Shown here: positions 10,301 through 21,248 of the stretch, one piece after another
Layout of the letters: each line of letters begins with the position of its first letter
Position numbering within the stretch: the first letter of the stretch is position 1
Assembly (NCBI GenBank): GCA_947471745.1
Contig: CANJKZ010000820.1
Span: 813,501 to 877,500, forward strand
DNA length: 64,000 nucleotides
From: Closterium sp. Naga37s-1
Lineage: Eukaryota; Streptophyta; Zygnematophyceae; Desmidiales; Closteriaceae
Direction of reading: 5' to 3'
Program-made: the position numbers and the translations under genes
Notes under the pieces: model-generated
Database searches by the model: none
What the model saw: only the letters and a program-made list of their open reading frames with translations
What the model was told of the DNA's origin: nothing

Positions 10301-13300
10301 CGGGTTTTTGTCTCCTAGTCGCCTCGATACAAGCCGTTTCTCACGTCGCTCGGAGAAGGAGCGCGCGATGGTGATGAGCAAGGAGGTCAAGAAGCGGTGG
10401 CTCTTCGAGGAGGGCCTGCTGCAATCCTACCAGGTCCGCCTTGTAACGGGTATTCGCTGTTGCGTATTTTGTTCCACATACCGCTGCTGCGTTATGAAGC
10501 TGTGTTCATTCGAGCCATTACAGCCGGTCTGATACGCCTGGACAGAGCCTAAACCTTCTGGTTTTGCTTTTTGAGAACGGGCGATTTTGGGAAGAGAAGG
10601 TCATGCAAGTGAGGGAGAATCGATTAAGTAGGAAAGCGCGGTGATGACACTGGATGGCTGAGAGGCCTTCACCTCGTTGACGCTCCCAATAGACTACAAT
10701 TATCTGAGCGCTCTCCGACTCCCCCTCCTTCAGTCCGTCTCTCCCCACTCTCCCAATCCAACCCATCTATACCCCGATTCGGCATGTAGTTTACAAGTTT
10801 CCGGGCGCTATTCTGCCTTTGCTTGTGGGGAATGGGGAGAGGGGAAGGGCGGGTGAGGAAAGGGAATGGGAAGGATGGGGAACGGGAAGGGCCTTGGGAA
10901 GCGCGGTGATGACACTGGATGGCTGAGAGGCCTCGCCTCGTTGACGCTCCCAATAGACTACAATTATCTGAGCGCCCTCGTGTCCTCCAATCGGTCTCTT
11001 CCCACTCACCCCAGTATTCCTCGATTCCGGTCGGCCTGTAGCTATCCAGTTCTGAGGGTCTAGTTAATTCTGCAGTGGGGAAAGAGGAAAGGGGCAGGGA
11101 ATCTCGAGGGTTAAGGATTGGGAGGGGAAACTGGGAGGCGCGGTGATGACACTGGATTGCTGAGAGGCCTTCACCTCGTTGACGCTCCCAATAAACTACA
11201 ATTATCTGAGCGCTCTCCGACTCCCCCTCCTTCAGTCCGTCTCTCCCCACTCTCCCAATCCAACCCATCTATACCCCGATTCGGCATGTAGTTTACAAGT
11301 TTCCGGGCGCTATTCTGCCTTTGCTTGTGGGGAATGGGGAGAGGGGAAGGGCGGGTGAGGAAAGGGAATGGGAAGGATGGGGAACGGGAAGGGCCTTGGG
11401 AAGCGCGGTGATGACACTGGATGGCTGAGAGGCCTCGCCTCGTTGACGCTCCCAATAGACTACAATTATCTGAGCGCCCTCGTGTCCTCCAATCGGTCTC
11501 TTCCCACTCACCCCAGTATTCCTCGATTCCGGTCGGCCTGTAGCTATCCAGTTCTGAGGGTCTAGTTAATTCTGCAGTGGGGAAAGTGGAAAGGGGCAGG
11601 GAATCTCGAGGGTTAAGGATTGGGAGGGGAAACTGGGAGGCGCGGTGATGACACTGGATTGCTGAGAGGCCTTCACCTCGTTGACGCTCCCAATAGACTA
11701 CAATTATCTGAGCGCTTTTCTAGTTCCCTCTGGGCTGTCCTCTCTCTCATCCTCACACCCGCTTTCATCATTGGAGTGGTCGAGTGAAATCGCCCCACTA
11801 CCCACATTCTGCCCATGTCCTTTGCAGAACCTCAATCTCTTCTTCGTCCCACCCGTGTCCTAAACCCTTTCGCTCTCTGTTCTCCGCTCTCCAATCCTTC
11901 ATCACGCTCCTTCTGAAGCACGGCAAGCAAGCAGCGCGCCGAACCGTGTCAGTGCGCGCCATGTGCGGGCTGCTGCGCGCCAAGCCATGTGGAAAGCCTT
12001 ACCCCCCCTGTCCCCCTGTGCTCAACCCTTTCTCTCTCCCCTCTCCAGTCATTCGTCAACCTCCTCCTGAAGCACGCAAAGCAAGCTGCGCGCCGAGCCG
12101 TGTCAGTGCGCGCCATGTGCGGACTGCTGCGCGCCGCTCCGCACTTCAACTGCCGCTCGGAGCTCATCCGCGCCATCATTCCGCGCATGGACCTCGCGGA
12201 CGATAGCATCAGGTAGGAAGTTACAGGTTTTGGGGTTTGGGGTTCAGAGTCTTAGTGGTTTCTTATCCGGGTTCAGGGTTTGGGGACGTGAATTGAGTGG
12301 ACCGCACTTGAACTGCCGTGCGGAGCTCATCCGCGCAATCATTCCCCGCAGCTACCTTGCAGACTACAACATCAGGTGTATTTATTCAGGACTCTGGGTT
12401 TCGGGTTCAGAGTTTCAGTGATGGCTTTTGCGAGTTGAGGGTTGAGAGTCCAGTAACGTTGAGTTAACGGCAGAGGCTGCTGAGCCGTTCAGCTTGTACC
12501 TGACTTCGTCACCGTTCACCCCTTTCCCCCACCTTTCCCGTGTTCTCCTCGTCCCCAGCTCCCTCTGCTGCAACACCATAGCGGAACTCATGCGGGAGGA
12601 CGGGCGGCACGACGGAGAGGCCACAGTGGAGGCGGCAGAGCTCGTTGCTGACTTCATCCGCCAACGCTGCTGCGTCACGCGCCCTCAGGTGGGTCATGCA
12701 CCCTCTCAGTTCCTGCTACTTCTCCCCTCACCCTCTCATTACCTCTTGTTGAAAAAGTCACGCGCCCTCAGGTGTTGCTGCCTCTCTTCTCGTTCTCTCT
12801 TTCCCCCTTCCCCGACCCCATCCCCCCCCTTCACACACATTCCTTCCTTCACACATATTTTGCGATATCTCCTGCAAACCTACCTGCGTTAGGTTAATAT
12901 CCCCTCGAGTGCAACTCTTCAGTCTGCAAGTTCCACGCTGGGTGTTTCAGCCCATCCCTGTCGTTTTCCTCCTTGTTTGTTGGTGGTTTCTTAGAACTTT
13001 CTTAAACTTCTCCGGGTGTTTCACCCCATTCCCGTCGTTCTCTTCCATCTCGAGCATTAACAGCTGCTGCTCGTCTCCCACTGCCCTCGTGTGTGGATTT
13101 CTAATCGTCTATCTCAATTCTCCCACCTCTTCCCGCCTTTGCGTGCAATCCCCTTCTCTTTCCCCTTCTCCCCTCCACTCCCCCCCATTCTTCCCTCCCT
13201 CATCCTCCGCCATCGCAGGTGCTGATGGTATTCCACCCCCTTGAGTTCGACGACGATCTCCTCCAATCCGCGGAGGGCCGCGGAGCCGGGGGACCGCGCG

Positions 13301-16300
13301 GAGGCGCAGCGCGGAAAGCTACCTGGGGCGCGGCGGGGGGAGCAGGCGGAGCGGCGGAAGGGGAGGAGCAGCAGCCGGGGAAACCCAAGTCGAAGAAAGA
13401 GCGGAAGCTGGAGAAGCGGAAAGAAGCCGCGCGGATGCGCAAGGAAGTAGAGGGGGATTTCAGGGAGGCGGAGGCAGTGCGGGACGAATCCACGCGGAAG
13501 CAGCAGCAGGCGCGCGTGCTAGCAGCCGTGTTCGAAGCGCTTTTCAGGGTAGTTAAAGCCGCGGCTATGCTGCACCAGCCGCGCCCCACGGACGGGTCCG
13601 GCGCGCTCTCCCTCCCCCCGCGCCCGCTGCTCCCCTCCGCGCTCTTCCTGATTGGTCACTTTTCGCATCTGCTGTCGGTTGAGTATCTGCCGGATCTGCT
13701 GTCCATGTTGCGCCAGCTGGCTGCTGACGTGGCGACGCCGCTAGACGGGGACGATGATGACCTGGCAGGAGGATGGGGGGAGGGGGGAGATGGGGGGGAG
13801 GCAGGGGGAGGGGAAGTGGTGACGTGGGAAGGGGGGAGGAGGCGGAGATTAGGGCTGAGACTGGAAGATAGGCTGACGTGCTGTGTGGTGGCGCAGAGGG
13901 TTATGAAGGCGAATCTAGATTCACTGAATGTGGACATGCGCGGGTTCGTGACCCTCGTGTATCAAATGATTCTCGAGGCGCCTCTCGTTCCCGCGCAGGT
14001 CGCGGCCCTCTCGTCAGAATCACCCTCTGTAAAAGCATCCTCGTTGAAGGCACCGTCGGAGGAAGCGGACTCGTTAGAAGAGGAGGTGATTACGCCAGGG
14101 GGTAGCGCGATATCTTCGTTAGAAGCAGCTCTGGTATCCGCGTTACAGGAGGTGTTCATGTCGTCGGGTCACAGGCAGGCGGACATGACACGCTGTGCTG
14201 CGTTTATCAAACGGCTCTCCGCCGCTGCCCTGCATCTCTCTGCTGCCGGCGCTGTTGCTGGTAAGTTTCTGGGGTATAGGGTGTGGTGTGTGGTGGGCGC
14301 TGAGTGGTGAGTGGTGGGTCAAGAGGTGTTCATGTCGTCGGGTCACAGGCAGGCGGACATGACACGCTGTGCTGCGTTTATCAAACGGCTCTCCGCCGCT
14401 GCCCTGCATCTCTCTGCTGCCGGCGCTGTTGCTGGTGAGTTTCTGGGGTATAGGGTGTGGTGTGTGGTGGGCGCTGAGTGGTGAGTGGTGGGTCAAGAGG
14501 TGTTCATGTCGTCGGGTCACAGGCAGGCGGACATGACGCGCTGTGCTGCGTTCATTAAACGGCTCTCCGCGGCTGCCCTTCATCTCTCTGCTGCCGGTGC
14601 TGTTGCTGGTGAGTCTCTGGGTTAGATGGTGGTGCTGCTGCTGGTGAGGGTTCAGGATGTAAAGTCTTGGGTTGAACCACACCCCAGCAATACGTGCCTC
14701 TTGATGGATGTCCAAGACCTTTTGACGGCCATGCTCCGTGCATGGCAGATGAAGTTTTACGCTTGCTGAAGGCACAGGGTTATCACAATTGTGGGCTTTT
14801 TAGAATTCTCAAACACCAGCTTATCTCACAGGGTTATTGCAATCCTGGGCGCTACGATCGTGCATGCTGATGGATCTAGAATACGGCCTGACTGTCGTGC
14901 TTCATGCATGGCAGATGATGTTATCCCTTGCTGAATGCACGGAATTATCGTGACGCTTGAAATCAAAGAGGAATTGTCATCGGGGTTTTTCCCTGCATCT
15001 CCACTCAACTCTGAAGGCCCTCTCTATCTCCGCTTCTCTGTGTGCGCCGCAGTGCTGCTAGCAACGTGCAACCTGCTGCTGCGCATATGACATGTCTCAA
15101 CGCATGTCTAATTATCCATTTCCTTTTGTGTCCCTCTGTGTGCTTCGCAGTGCTGCTAGTGGTGCGGCACCTGCTCCTCCGCTATCCCCGCTGTAGAGTG
15201 CTCCTAGACAAGGACCCAGATGACGATCTGCACGCTTCAGGGGGCGGCCTTGGCCCCTACGGCGGCCTAGCGGTGAGTAGTGTGGTTCTGTATGGTGCTC
15301 TGCGGTTGCTGTGCTCTTGCTCGTGCTCCTGCGCTTCCACAGACCAAAAATGTCTGCATTCATTTCCTTTGATTTTTTATAGTTGCCCTCATTTCTTCTC
15401 GTCCCCCTGTTCTTCCTCTTCCCCCTCGTCGTCCTCCTCGCCCGCTTCGCCCTTGTGTCCTCTCCCTCCTCCCCTCCAGCGCTACGACCAAGCAGCTTCT
15501 GAACCTGAGCTTTCAGCCGCCCTCGCATCCTACCTTTGGGAGCTCTTATTTTCTCCTTTTTTCCCCTGCTTCGACTTTTCTCCTCTCTTCATTTCCCCCT
15601 TCCTCCCTCCTCCCCTCCAGCGCTATGACCCAGCAGCATCAGAACCTGAGCTCTCTGCAGCCCTCACATCATTCCTCTGGGAGCTCTCCCTTCTCGCCCG
15701 CCACTACCACCCGCACGTTGCCAGCCTGGCACGCCACGTCAGCACCATTGCCACGTCAGCCGCCGCCGCCGCTGCCCCCGGCAAGCCATCCAAGGGGGTC
15801 GCTGACCCATACCAGAAGGGTCAGCCGCAGAAACAGCAGCAGCAGCAGCAGCAGGAGGCAGGCGGTTCGTCAGGTGGTTTTTCAGGTGCTACTGATCTGC
15901 TGCTGCTAGCTGGCACTGTGAACAGCGGTATCGACAGCAACAAAAACAGTAACATGAACAGTAACGTAAGCAGCGTACCAGTAGGGGTGGTAACCCCATC
16001 CCAGGCGTATGCCGGCTACAGTGGCGCTGTCACCGAGTCGTGCTTCCGGCCAGCTGTCGCGACGCCATTGGCCGTGAAATCGGGCGCGGCGGGCGCTGCT
16101 GCAAGGCGGTGGCGGAAGGAGGTGGTGCTGGGGCGTATGAGGCGGAAGCGGGGGAGAGACGAGGGGGAAGGGGGGAAGGAGGCAGGGGGAAAGGGAGGAG
16201 AGGGCAAGGGAGGAGGAGCGGACGAGGAGGAAGAGGAGGAGGCAGGGTGGGGGATGGGGGATTGGTCGAGGAGGGTGAGAGTGTCGTGTTGGCAGCAGTG

Positions 16301-16493
16301 GGGGGCGGCTATGAAGGCAGGGGCAGGAAGCAGCAAGGGAGGGAGTGGCAGGAGAGGAGGGAAGGGCAAGGTGAAGCAACCACAGCAGTTGAAGCAGCAA
16401 GGTTCAGTGGAAATGAAGAAGCAACAGATAGCAGCTGGCAGTGCTATGGGAGTGGTGGCAAAGCGAGCCAAGAAGGAGGCGGCCGCTGCCTGA
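7369..16493 (+). CDS. NOC3: Nucleolar complex protein 3 homologue (NOC3)
   Basis: Ten exons join in frame to 1390 aa: 7369-7392, 7729-8081, 8206-9358, 9524-9649, 10093-10278, 12049-12212, 12559-12688, 13219-14260, 15151-15272, 15621-16493. The start has GCCGCCATGG context and a 24-nt first exon (MARGGGTK). NOC3 acts with NOC2 in 60S pre-ribosome maturation and transport from the nucleolus. Family signatures are LDAIVASLAVLSLTAVFRDI with IPGYRVR, then EKERAMVMSKEVKKRWLFEE, then LLRAAPHFNCRSELIRAII and the later CBF/NOC region (VLMVFHPLEFDDDLL). Lineage-specific additions are a very long acidic insert in exon 3 (Asp/Glu runs, about residues 130-250) and a Lys/Gly/Gln-rich C-terminal tail, making it longer than the roughly 800 aa usual for NOC3. 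Most exons have truncated tandem copies in the flanking introns. Intron 5 carries snoRNAs. Confidence 0.92.
9614..9769 (+). repeat. Duplicated 3' end of NOC3 exon 4 with a junction palindrome
   Basis: The 3' part of exon 9524-9649 plus donor and early intron (about 67 bp, 9614-9680) is repeated at 9704-9769. The perfect palindrome TTTTGAGTCGACTCAAAA (9686-9703) sits exactly between the copies. The copy encodes ETHIGILKSLH before a GTGAGT donor but has no acceptor. Confidence 0.9.
9916..10033 (+). pseudogene. Truncated upstream copy of NOC3 exon 5
   Basis: It repeats the acceptor and first 39 codons of exon 10093-10278 (KLCLDLDAIVASLAVLSL onward, ending SEKER) and then runs into intron sequence without a donor. 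Changes against the full exon are mainly synonymous, so the duplication postdates or remained under coding constraint. Use of its acceptor would give a broken product. Confidence 0.85.
10347..10435 (+). pseudogene. Truncated downstream copy of NOC3 exon 5
   Basis: It repeats the last 29 codons (RSEKERAMVMSKEVKK to LLQSYQ) and the GTCCGC donor region of exon 10093-10278, with no acceptor of its own. Together with 9916-10033, the complete exon is flanked by a 5' copy upstream and a 3' copy downstream. Confidence 0.85.
10636..10711 (+). ncRNA. C/D box snoRNA, intronic copy 1
   Basis: A 76-nt unit in NOC3 intron 5. Terminal GCGC/GCGC stem, box C GTGATGA (10641-10647), an internal CTGA (D'), and box D CTGA (10704-10707). 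The 11-nt guide AGACTACAATT upstream of box D is complementary to AATTGTAGTCT, which from memory lies near the 5' end of plant 25S rRNA. The fifth nucleotide from box D would direct 2'-O-methylation of the third base (U) of that target. Confidence 0.8.
10901..10975 (+). ncRNA. C/D box snoRNA, intronic copy 2
   Basis: A 75-nt copy with intact terminal stem, boxes C and D, and the same D guide. It is one base shorter between D' and C' than copy 1. Confidence 0.8.
11138..11213 (+). ncRNA. C/D box snoRNA, intronic copy 3
   Basis: A 76-nt copy with intact stem and boxes. Two differences matter: the D guide reads AAACTACAATT (one G-to-A change) and the base before D' is changed (GGATTG instead of GGATGG). 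It may guide less well at the D site. Confidence 0.78.
11403..11477 (+). ncRNA. C/D box snoRNA, intronic copy 4
   Basis: A 75-nt copy identical in its key elements to copy 2, consistent with the 502-bp duplication described for this intron. Confidence 0.8.
11640..11715 (+). ncRNA. C/D box snoRNA, intronic copy 5
   Basis: A 76-nt copy with intact stem, box C, box D and the AGACTACAATT guide. It shares the GGATTG variant before D' with copy 3. Confidence 0.8.
11894..11981 (+). pseudogene. Truncated upstream copy of NOC3 exon 6
   Basis: It repeats the first codons of exon 12049-12212 (SFITLLLKHGKQAARRTVSV). The acceptor is mutated from CAG to CAA, so it is probably not used. Confidence 0.8.
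12299..12374 (+). pseudogene. Truncated downstream copy of NOC3 exon 6
   Basis: It repeats the 3' part of exon 12049-12212 (PHLNCRAELIRAIIP, then LADYNI) and a GTGTAT donor. No acceptor is seen. A similar but shorter donor-proximal copy of the next exon lies at 12757-12771. Confidence 0.8.
14087..14608 (+). repeat. 174-bp tandem repeat: three copies of the end of NOC3 exon 8
   Basis: Donors at 14260, 14434 and 14608 are exactly 174 bp apart. Each unit holds the last part of the exon (EVFMSSGHRQADM, then CAAFIKRLSAAALHLSAAG) and the start of the intron. Only the first copy is contiguous with the full exon 13219-14260. The copies are nearly identical, so the expansion looks recent. Confidence 0.92.
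15052..15555 (+). repeat. Truncated upstream copies of the last two NOC3 exons
   Basis: At about 15052 a CGCAG acceptor precedes a short copy of the start of exon 15151-15272 (TGCTGCTAG). At 15480-15555 a CCAG acceptor precedes a copy of the first 24 codons of exon 15621-16493 (RYDQAASEPELSAALASYLW). Both lack a donor and lie upstream of the complete exon. Confidence 0.8.
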
Positions 16494-17416
16494 CAAGGAG
16501 CCGACATGAACGGAGCGGCAGGCTTGAATCCGTTCGTCGTCAGGATGGCTGCTTGGTGTCTGCTGCGTGCACGAATGAAGAAGACTGAAGATTCTGTTCT
16601 TTCTGGTACGTTCACAGCATCAGACCTTCAGTCAAGGCCTCTGAATCACGCTGAACCATGCTGAATCGCACTGGAATCAGGTCGGCCTTTTTAATCCACA
16701 TGTTTTATCTGTCTGATCTGGCAGACATTGCTGATGTGACATTGCTGGCAGACATTGCATACATCCTCCCCTGCTGTGAGCCCATAAGGTGCCTGATGAT
16801 GCTTTTTTTACGCACATCAAATAAACAACCGAGTGCCACCAGTGGCACATGAGGACCACTACTGCTGAAGGCACTCGTCTAACCCTGTGCCCTCAACCCG
16901 AATTTCGTTGCACAGCTATTGCACCCTTCCCCTGTTGACGCACATCAAATAATCAACTGATTGCCACCACACCTATAACCTTTATCCTTCAACCCTGAAC
17001 TATAATTCCAGTGCACGGCACTTGCACCCCTGCCTCGCGTGCTTGAAAATGGTCAAACGGGTTAGGTACCCATCCTTCTTGCCTCGCTCCCCTGAAGATT
17101 TTTTTCTGACCTGGTCAGTGATGCTACCAGTATAACTTCCTTACCTACATTACCTGAGCTGGGTGGGCCCTCGGGTTCCATCCGCTGCTGATTCACATTT
17201 CACACTGAGACCAGTTGTTGCCTTCAAGAGGCTGAGACATTTGAACCCGGTCCTTCAACACCCAAAACCTTCAATCTTCAACCTGTTTCCTGGAGACTTT
17301 TCTGCCCTCTGGTTGTTATCCCTGTGAGGTGGGTGCCTGATGATGCTTTTTTACGCACATCAAATAAACAACCGAGTGCCAACAGTGGCACATGAGGACC
17401 ACTACTGCTGAAGGCA
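16494..17416. other. Post-NOC3 region with a duplicated 85-bp segment
   Basis: NOC3 3' flank, then a segment at 16789-16874 (call it A) repeated at 17332-17416 (A'). Between them, 17111-17216 (B) is repeated at 21051-21153 (B') on the far side of the satellite. I find no gene that I can support. The segments may be exon remnants, but neither strand gives a recognisable product. Confidence 0.5.
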
Positions 17417-20400
17417 TGCCTGAATTCCACCTGAATTCCACCTGAATTCCACCTGAATTCCACCTGAATTCCACCTGAATTCCACCTGAATTCCACCTGA
17501 ATTCCACCTGAATTCCACCTGAATTCCACCTGAATTCCACCTGAATTCCACCTGAATTCCACCTGAATTCCACCTGAATTCCACCTGAATTCCACCTGAA
17601 TTCCACCTGAATTCCACCTGAATTCCACCTGAATTCCACCTGAATTCCACCTGAATTCCACCTGAATTCCACCTGAATTCCACCTGAATTCCACCTGAAT
17701 TCCACCTGAATTCCACCTGAATTCCACCTGAATTCCACCTGAATTCCACCTGAATTCACCTGAATTCCACCTGAATTCCACCTGAATTCCACCTGAATTC
17801 CACCTGAAATTCCACCTGAATTCCACCTGAATTCCACCTGAATTCACCTGAATTCCACCTGAATTCCACCTGAATTCCACCTGAATTCCACCTGAATTCC
17901 ACCTGAATTCCAACCTGAATTCCACCTGAATTCCACCTGAATTCCACCTGAATTCCACCTGAATTCCACCTGAATTCCACCTGAATTCCACCTGAAATTC
18001 CACCTGAATTCCACCTGAATTCCACCTGAATTCCACCTGAATTCCACCTGAATTCCACCTGAATTCCACCTGAATTCCACCTGAATTCCACCTGAATTCC
18101 ACCTGAATTCCACCTGAATTCCACCTGAATTCCACCTGAATTCCACCTGAATTCCACCTGAATTCCACCTGAATTCCACCTGAATTCCACCTGAATTCCA
18201 CCTGAATTCCACCTGAATTCCACCTGAATTCCACCTGAATTCCACCTGGATTCCACCTGGATTCCACCTGGATTCCACCTGGATTCCACCTGGATTCCAC
18301 CTGGATTCCACCTGGATTCCACCTGGATTCCACCTGGATTCCACCTGGATTCCACCTGAATTCCACCTGAATTCCACCTGAATTCCACCTGAATTCCACC
18401 TGAATTCCACCTGAATTCCACCTGAATTCCACCTGAATTCCACCTGAATTCCACCTGAATTCCACCTGAATTCCACCTGAATTCCACCTGAATTCCACCT
18501 GAATTCCACCTGAATTCCACCTGAATTCCACCTGAATTCCACCTGAATTCCACCTGAATTCCACCTGAATTCCACCTGGATTCCACCTGGATTCCACCTG
18601 GATTCCACCTGGATTCCACCTGGATTCCACCTGGATTCCACCTGACCTGGATTCCACCTGGATTCCACCTGGATTCCACCTGGATTCCACCTGAATTCCA
18701 CCTGAATTCCACCTGAATTCCACCTGAATTCCACCTGAATTCCACCTGAATTCCACCTGAATTCCACCTGAATTCCACCTGAATTCCACCTGAATTCCAC
18801 CTGAATTCCACCTGAATTCCACCTGAATTCCACCTGAATTCCACCTGAATTCCACCTGAATTCCACCTGAATTCCACCTGAATTCCACCTGAATTCCACC
18901 TGAATTCCACCTGAATTCCACCTGAATTCCACCTGAATTCCACCTGAATTCCACCTGAATTCCACCTGAATTCCAACCTGAATTCCACCTGAATTCCACC
19001 TGAATTCCACCTGAATTCCACCTGAATTCCACCTGAATTCCACCTGAATTCCACCTGAATTCCACCTGAATTCCACCTGAATTCCACCTGAATTCCACCT
19101 GAATTCCACCTGAATTCCACCTGAATTCCACCTGAATTCCACCTGAATTCCACCTGAATTCCACCTGAATTCCACCTGAATTCCACCTGAATTCCACCTG
19201 AATTCCACCTGAATTCCACCTGAATTCCACCTGAATTCCACCTGAATTCCACCTGAATTCCACCTGAATTCCACCTGAATTCCACCTGAATTCCACCTGA
19301 ATTCCACCTGAATTCCACCTGAATTCCACCTGAATTCCACCTGAATTCCACCTGAATTCCACCTGAATTCCACCTGAATTCCACCTGAATTCCACCTGAA
19401 TTCCACCTGAATTCCACCTGAATTCCACCTGAATTCCACCTGAATTCCACCTGAATTCCACCTGAATTCCACCTGAATTCCACCTGAATTCCACCTGAAT
19501 TCCACCTGAATTCCACCTGAATTCCACCTGAATTCCACCTGAATTCCACCTGAATTCCACCTGAATTCCACCTGAATTCCACCTGAATTCCACCTGAATT
19601 CCACCTGAATTCCACCTGAATTCCACCTGAATTCCACCTGAATTCCACCTGAATTCCACCTGAATTCCACCTGAATTCCACCTGAATTCCACCTGAATTC
19701 CACCTGAATTCCACCTGAATTCCACCTGAATTCCACCTGAATTCCACCTGGATTCCACCTGGATTCCACCTGGATTCCACCTGGATTCCACCTGGATTCC
19801 ACCTGGATTCCACCTGGATTCCACCTGGATTCCACCTGGATTCCACCTGGATTCCACCTGGATTCCACCTGGATTCCACCTGGATTCCACCTGGATTCCA
19901 CCTGGATTCCACCTGAATTCCACCTGAATTCCACCTGAATTCCACCTGAATTCCACCTGAATTCCACCTGAATTCCACCTGAATTCCACCTGAATTCCAC
20001 CTGAATTCCACCTGAATTCCACCTGAATTCCACCTGAATTCCACCTGAATTCCACCTGAATTCCACCTGAATTCCACCTGAATTCCACCTGAATTCCACC
20101 TGAATTCCACCTGAATTCCACCTGAATTCCACCTGGATTCCACCTGGATTCCACCTGGATTCCACCTGGATTCCACCTGGATTCCACCTGGATTCCACCT
20201 GGATTCCACCTGGATTCCACCTGGATTCCACCTGGATTCCACCTGGATTCCACCTGAATTCCACCTGAATTCCACCTGAATTCCACCTGAATTCCACCTG
20301 AATTCCACCTGAATTCCACCTGAATTCCACCTGAATTCCACCTGAATTCCACCTGAATTCCACCTGAATTCCACCTGAATTCCACCTGAATTCCACCTGA

Positions 20401-20858
20401 ATTCCACCTGAATTCCACCTGAATTCCACCTGAATTCCACCTGAATTCCACCTGAATTCCACCTGAATTCCACCTGAATTCCACCTGAATTCCACCTGGA
20501 TTCCACCTGGATTCCACCTGGATTCCACCTGGATTCCACCTGGATTCCACCTGGATTCCACCTGGATTCCACCTGGATTCCACCTGGATTCCACCTGGAT
20601 TCCACCTGGATTCCACCTGGATTCCACCTGGATTCCACCTGGATTCCACCTGAATTCCACCTGAATTCCACCTGAATTCCACCTGAATTCCACCTGAATT
20701 CCACCTGAATTCCACCTGAATTCCACCTGAATTCCACCTGAATTCCACCTGAATTCCACCTGAATTCCACCTGAATTCCACCTGAATTCCACCTGAATTC
20801 CACCTGAATTCCACCTGAATTCCACCTGAATTCCACCTGAATTCCACCTGAATTGCAA
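17417..20858. repeat. 11-bp satellite (CTGAATTCCAC), about 312 copies, block-structured
   Basis: A 3.4-kb array of two monomer types differing by one base: CTGAATTCCAC (with an EcoRI site) and CTGGATTCCAC (without). The second type occurs in five blocks of 10, 10, 15, 11 and 14 units starting at 18246, 18576, 19748, 20133 and 20496. The spacers are 20, about 96, 20, 22 and 18 units of the first type. Rare one-base insertions (about 17894, 18976) and short deletions (17756, 18640) break the register. Minus-strand frames of over 1000 codons (GGIQVEFRWNS repeats) are a by-product of the 33-bp reading period. Confidence 0.98.
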
Positions 20859-21248
20859 AACCCCTGAATATGGATGGCCACTTTCCACGCCTCTCTCGGA
20901 GCACCTTCTTTCTCCGTTAAGGGCGTTTGAAACCAATTGCTTGGTTCTTTCGCCCTACTCCTACCTTGCGTTTGTTCCACCCTTAGGGGTGCCTTGTTTT
21001 TCTACATCTTTTTCAGAAATGTCTCCCGTCTAAAGCTGGCTATCTTTCCTCTGGTCAGTGATGCTACCAAACAACTTCCTTACCTACATTACCTGAGCTG
21101 GGTGGGCCCTCGGGTTCCTCCCGCTGCTGATTTACATTCCACCCTGAGACCAGCTCTTGCTATGAGAAATCGCTTGTCCATTGTGCCACCATCCTTGATT
21201 CTCTTATTTCCTATCTCTCCTTCAACTCTCGTCCCTCGTGTCCGTCCC
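20859..21248. other. Right flank of the satellite, containing segment B'
   Basis: Unique sequence, then 21051-21153, which repeats 17111-17216 with few changes (CTGGTCAGTGATGCTACCA at the left edge). A plus-strand frame is open through it (LPYLHYLSWVGPRVPPAADL), and a minus-strand frame is also open, so coding strand and function are unresolved. Confidence 0.4.

Larger units (their letters stand above)
10637..11715. repeat. 502-bp tandem repeat carrying alternating snoRNA units
   Basis: snoRNA starts are spaced 265, 237, 265 and 237 bp, so the array is a 502-bp duplication of a two-snoRNA unit plus one more copy. The sequence between snoRNAs (G-rich spacer, then C-rich tract) is duplicated as well. 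Copies 2 and 4, and copies 1/3/5, form the two subtypes. The whole array is inside NOC3 intron 5 in the sense orientation. Confidence 0.9.

Noticed and set aside
14730..14960. Second snoRNA candidate (GATGATG ... TTGCTGA near 14910-14936, with a similar copy near 14740)
   Set aside because: Box C is imperfect, the boxes are too close and there is no terminal stem. The two similar stretches are more likely a local duplication.
899..20858. CRISPR array
   Set aside because: The tandem arrays have no spacers and the genes are eukaryotic with introns.
17278..20980. Minus-strand frames of over 1000 codons repeating GGIQVEFRWNS or GGIQVESRWNP
   Set aside because: They arise because an 11-bp satellite without stops is open in all three frames with a 33-bp period. 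Frameshifting indels in the array leave equivalent frames open, which shows no coding constraint.
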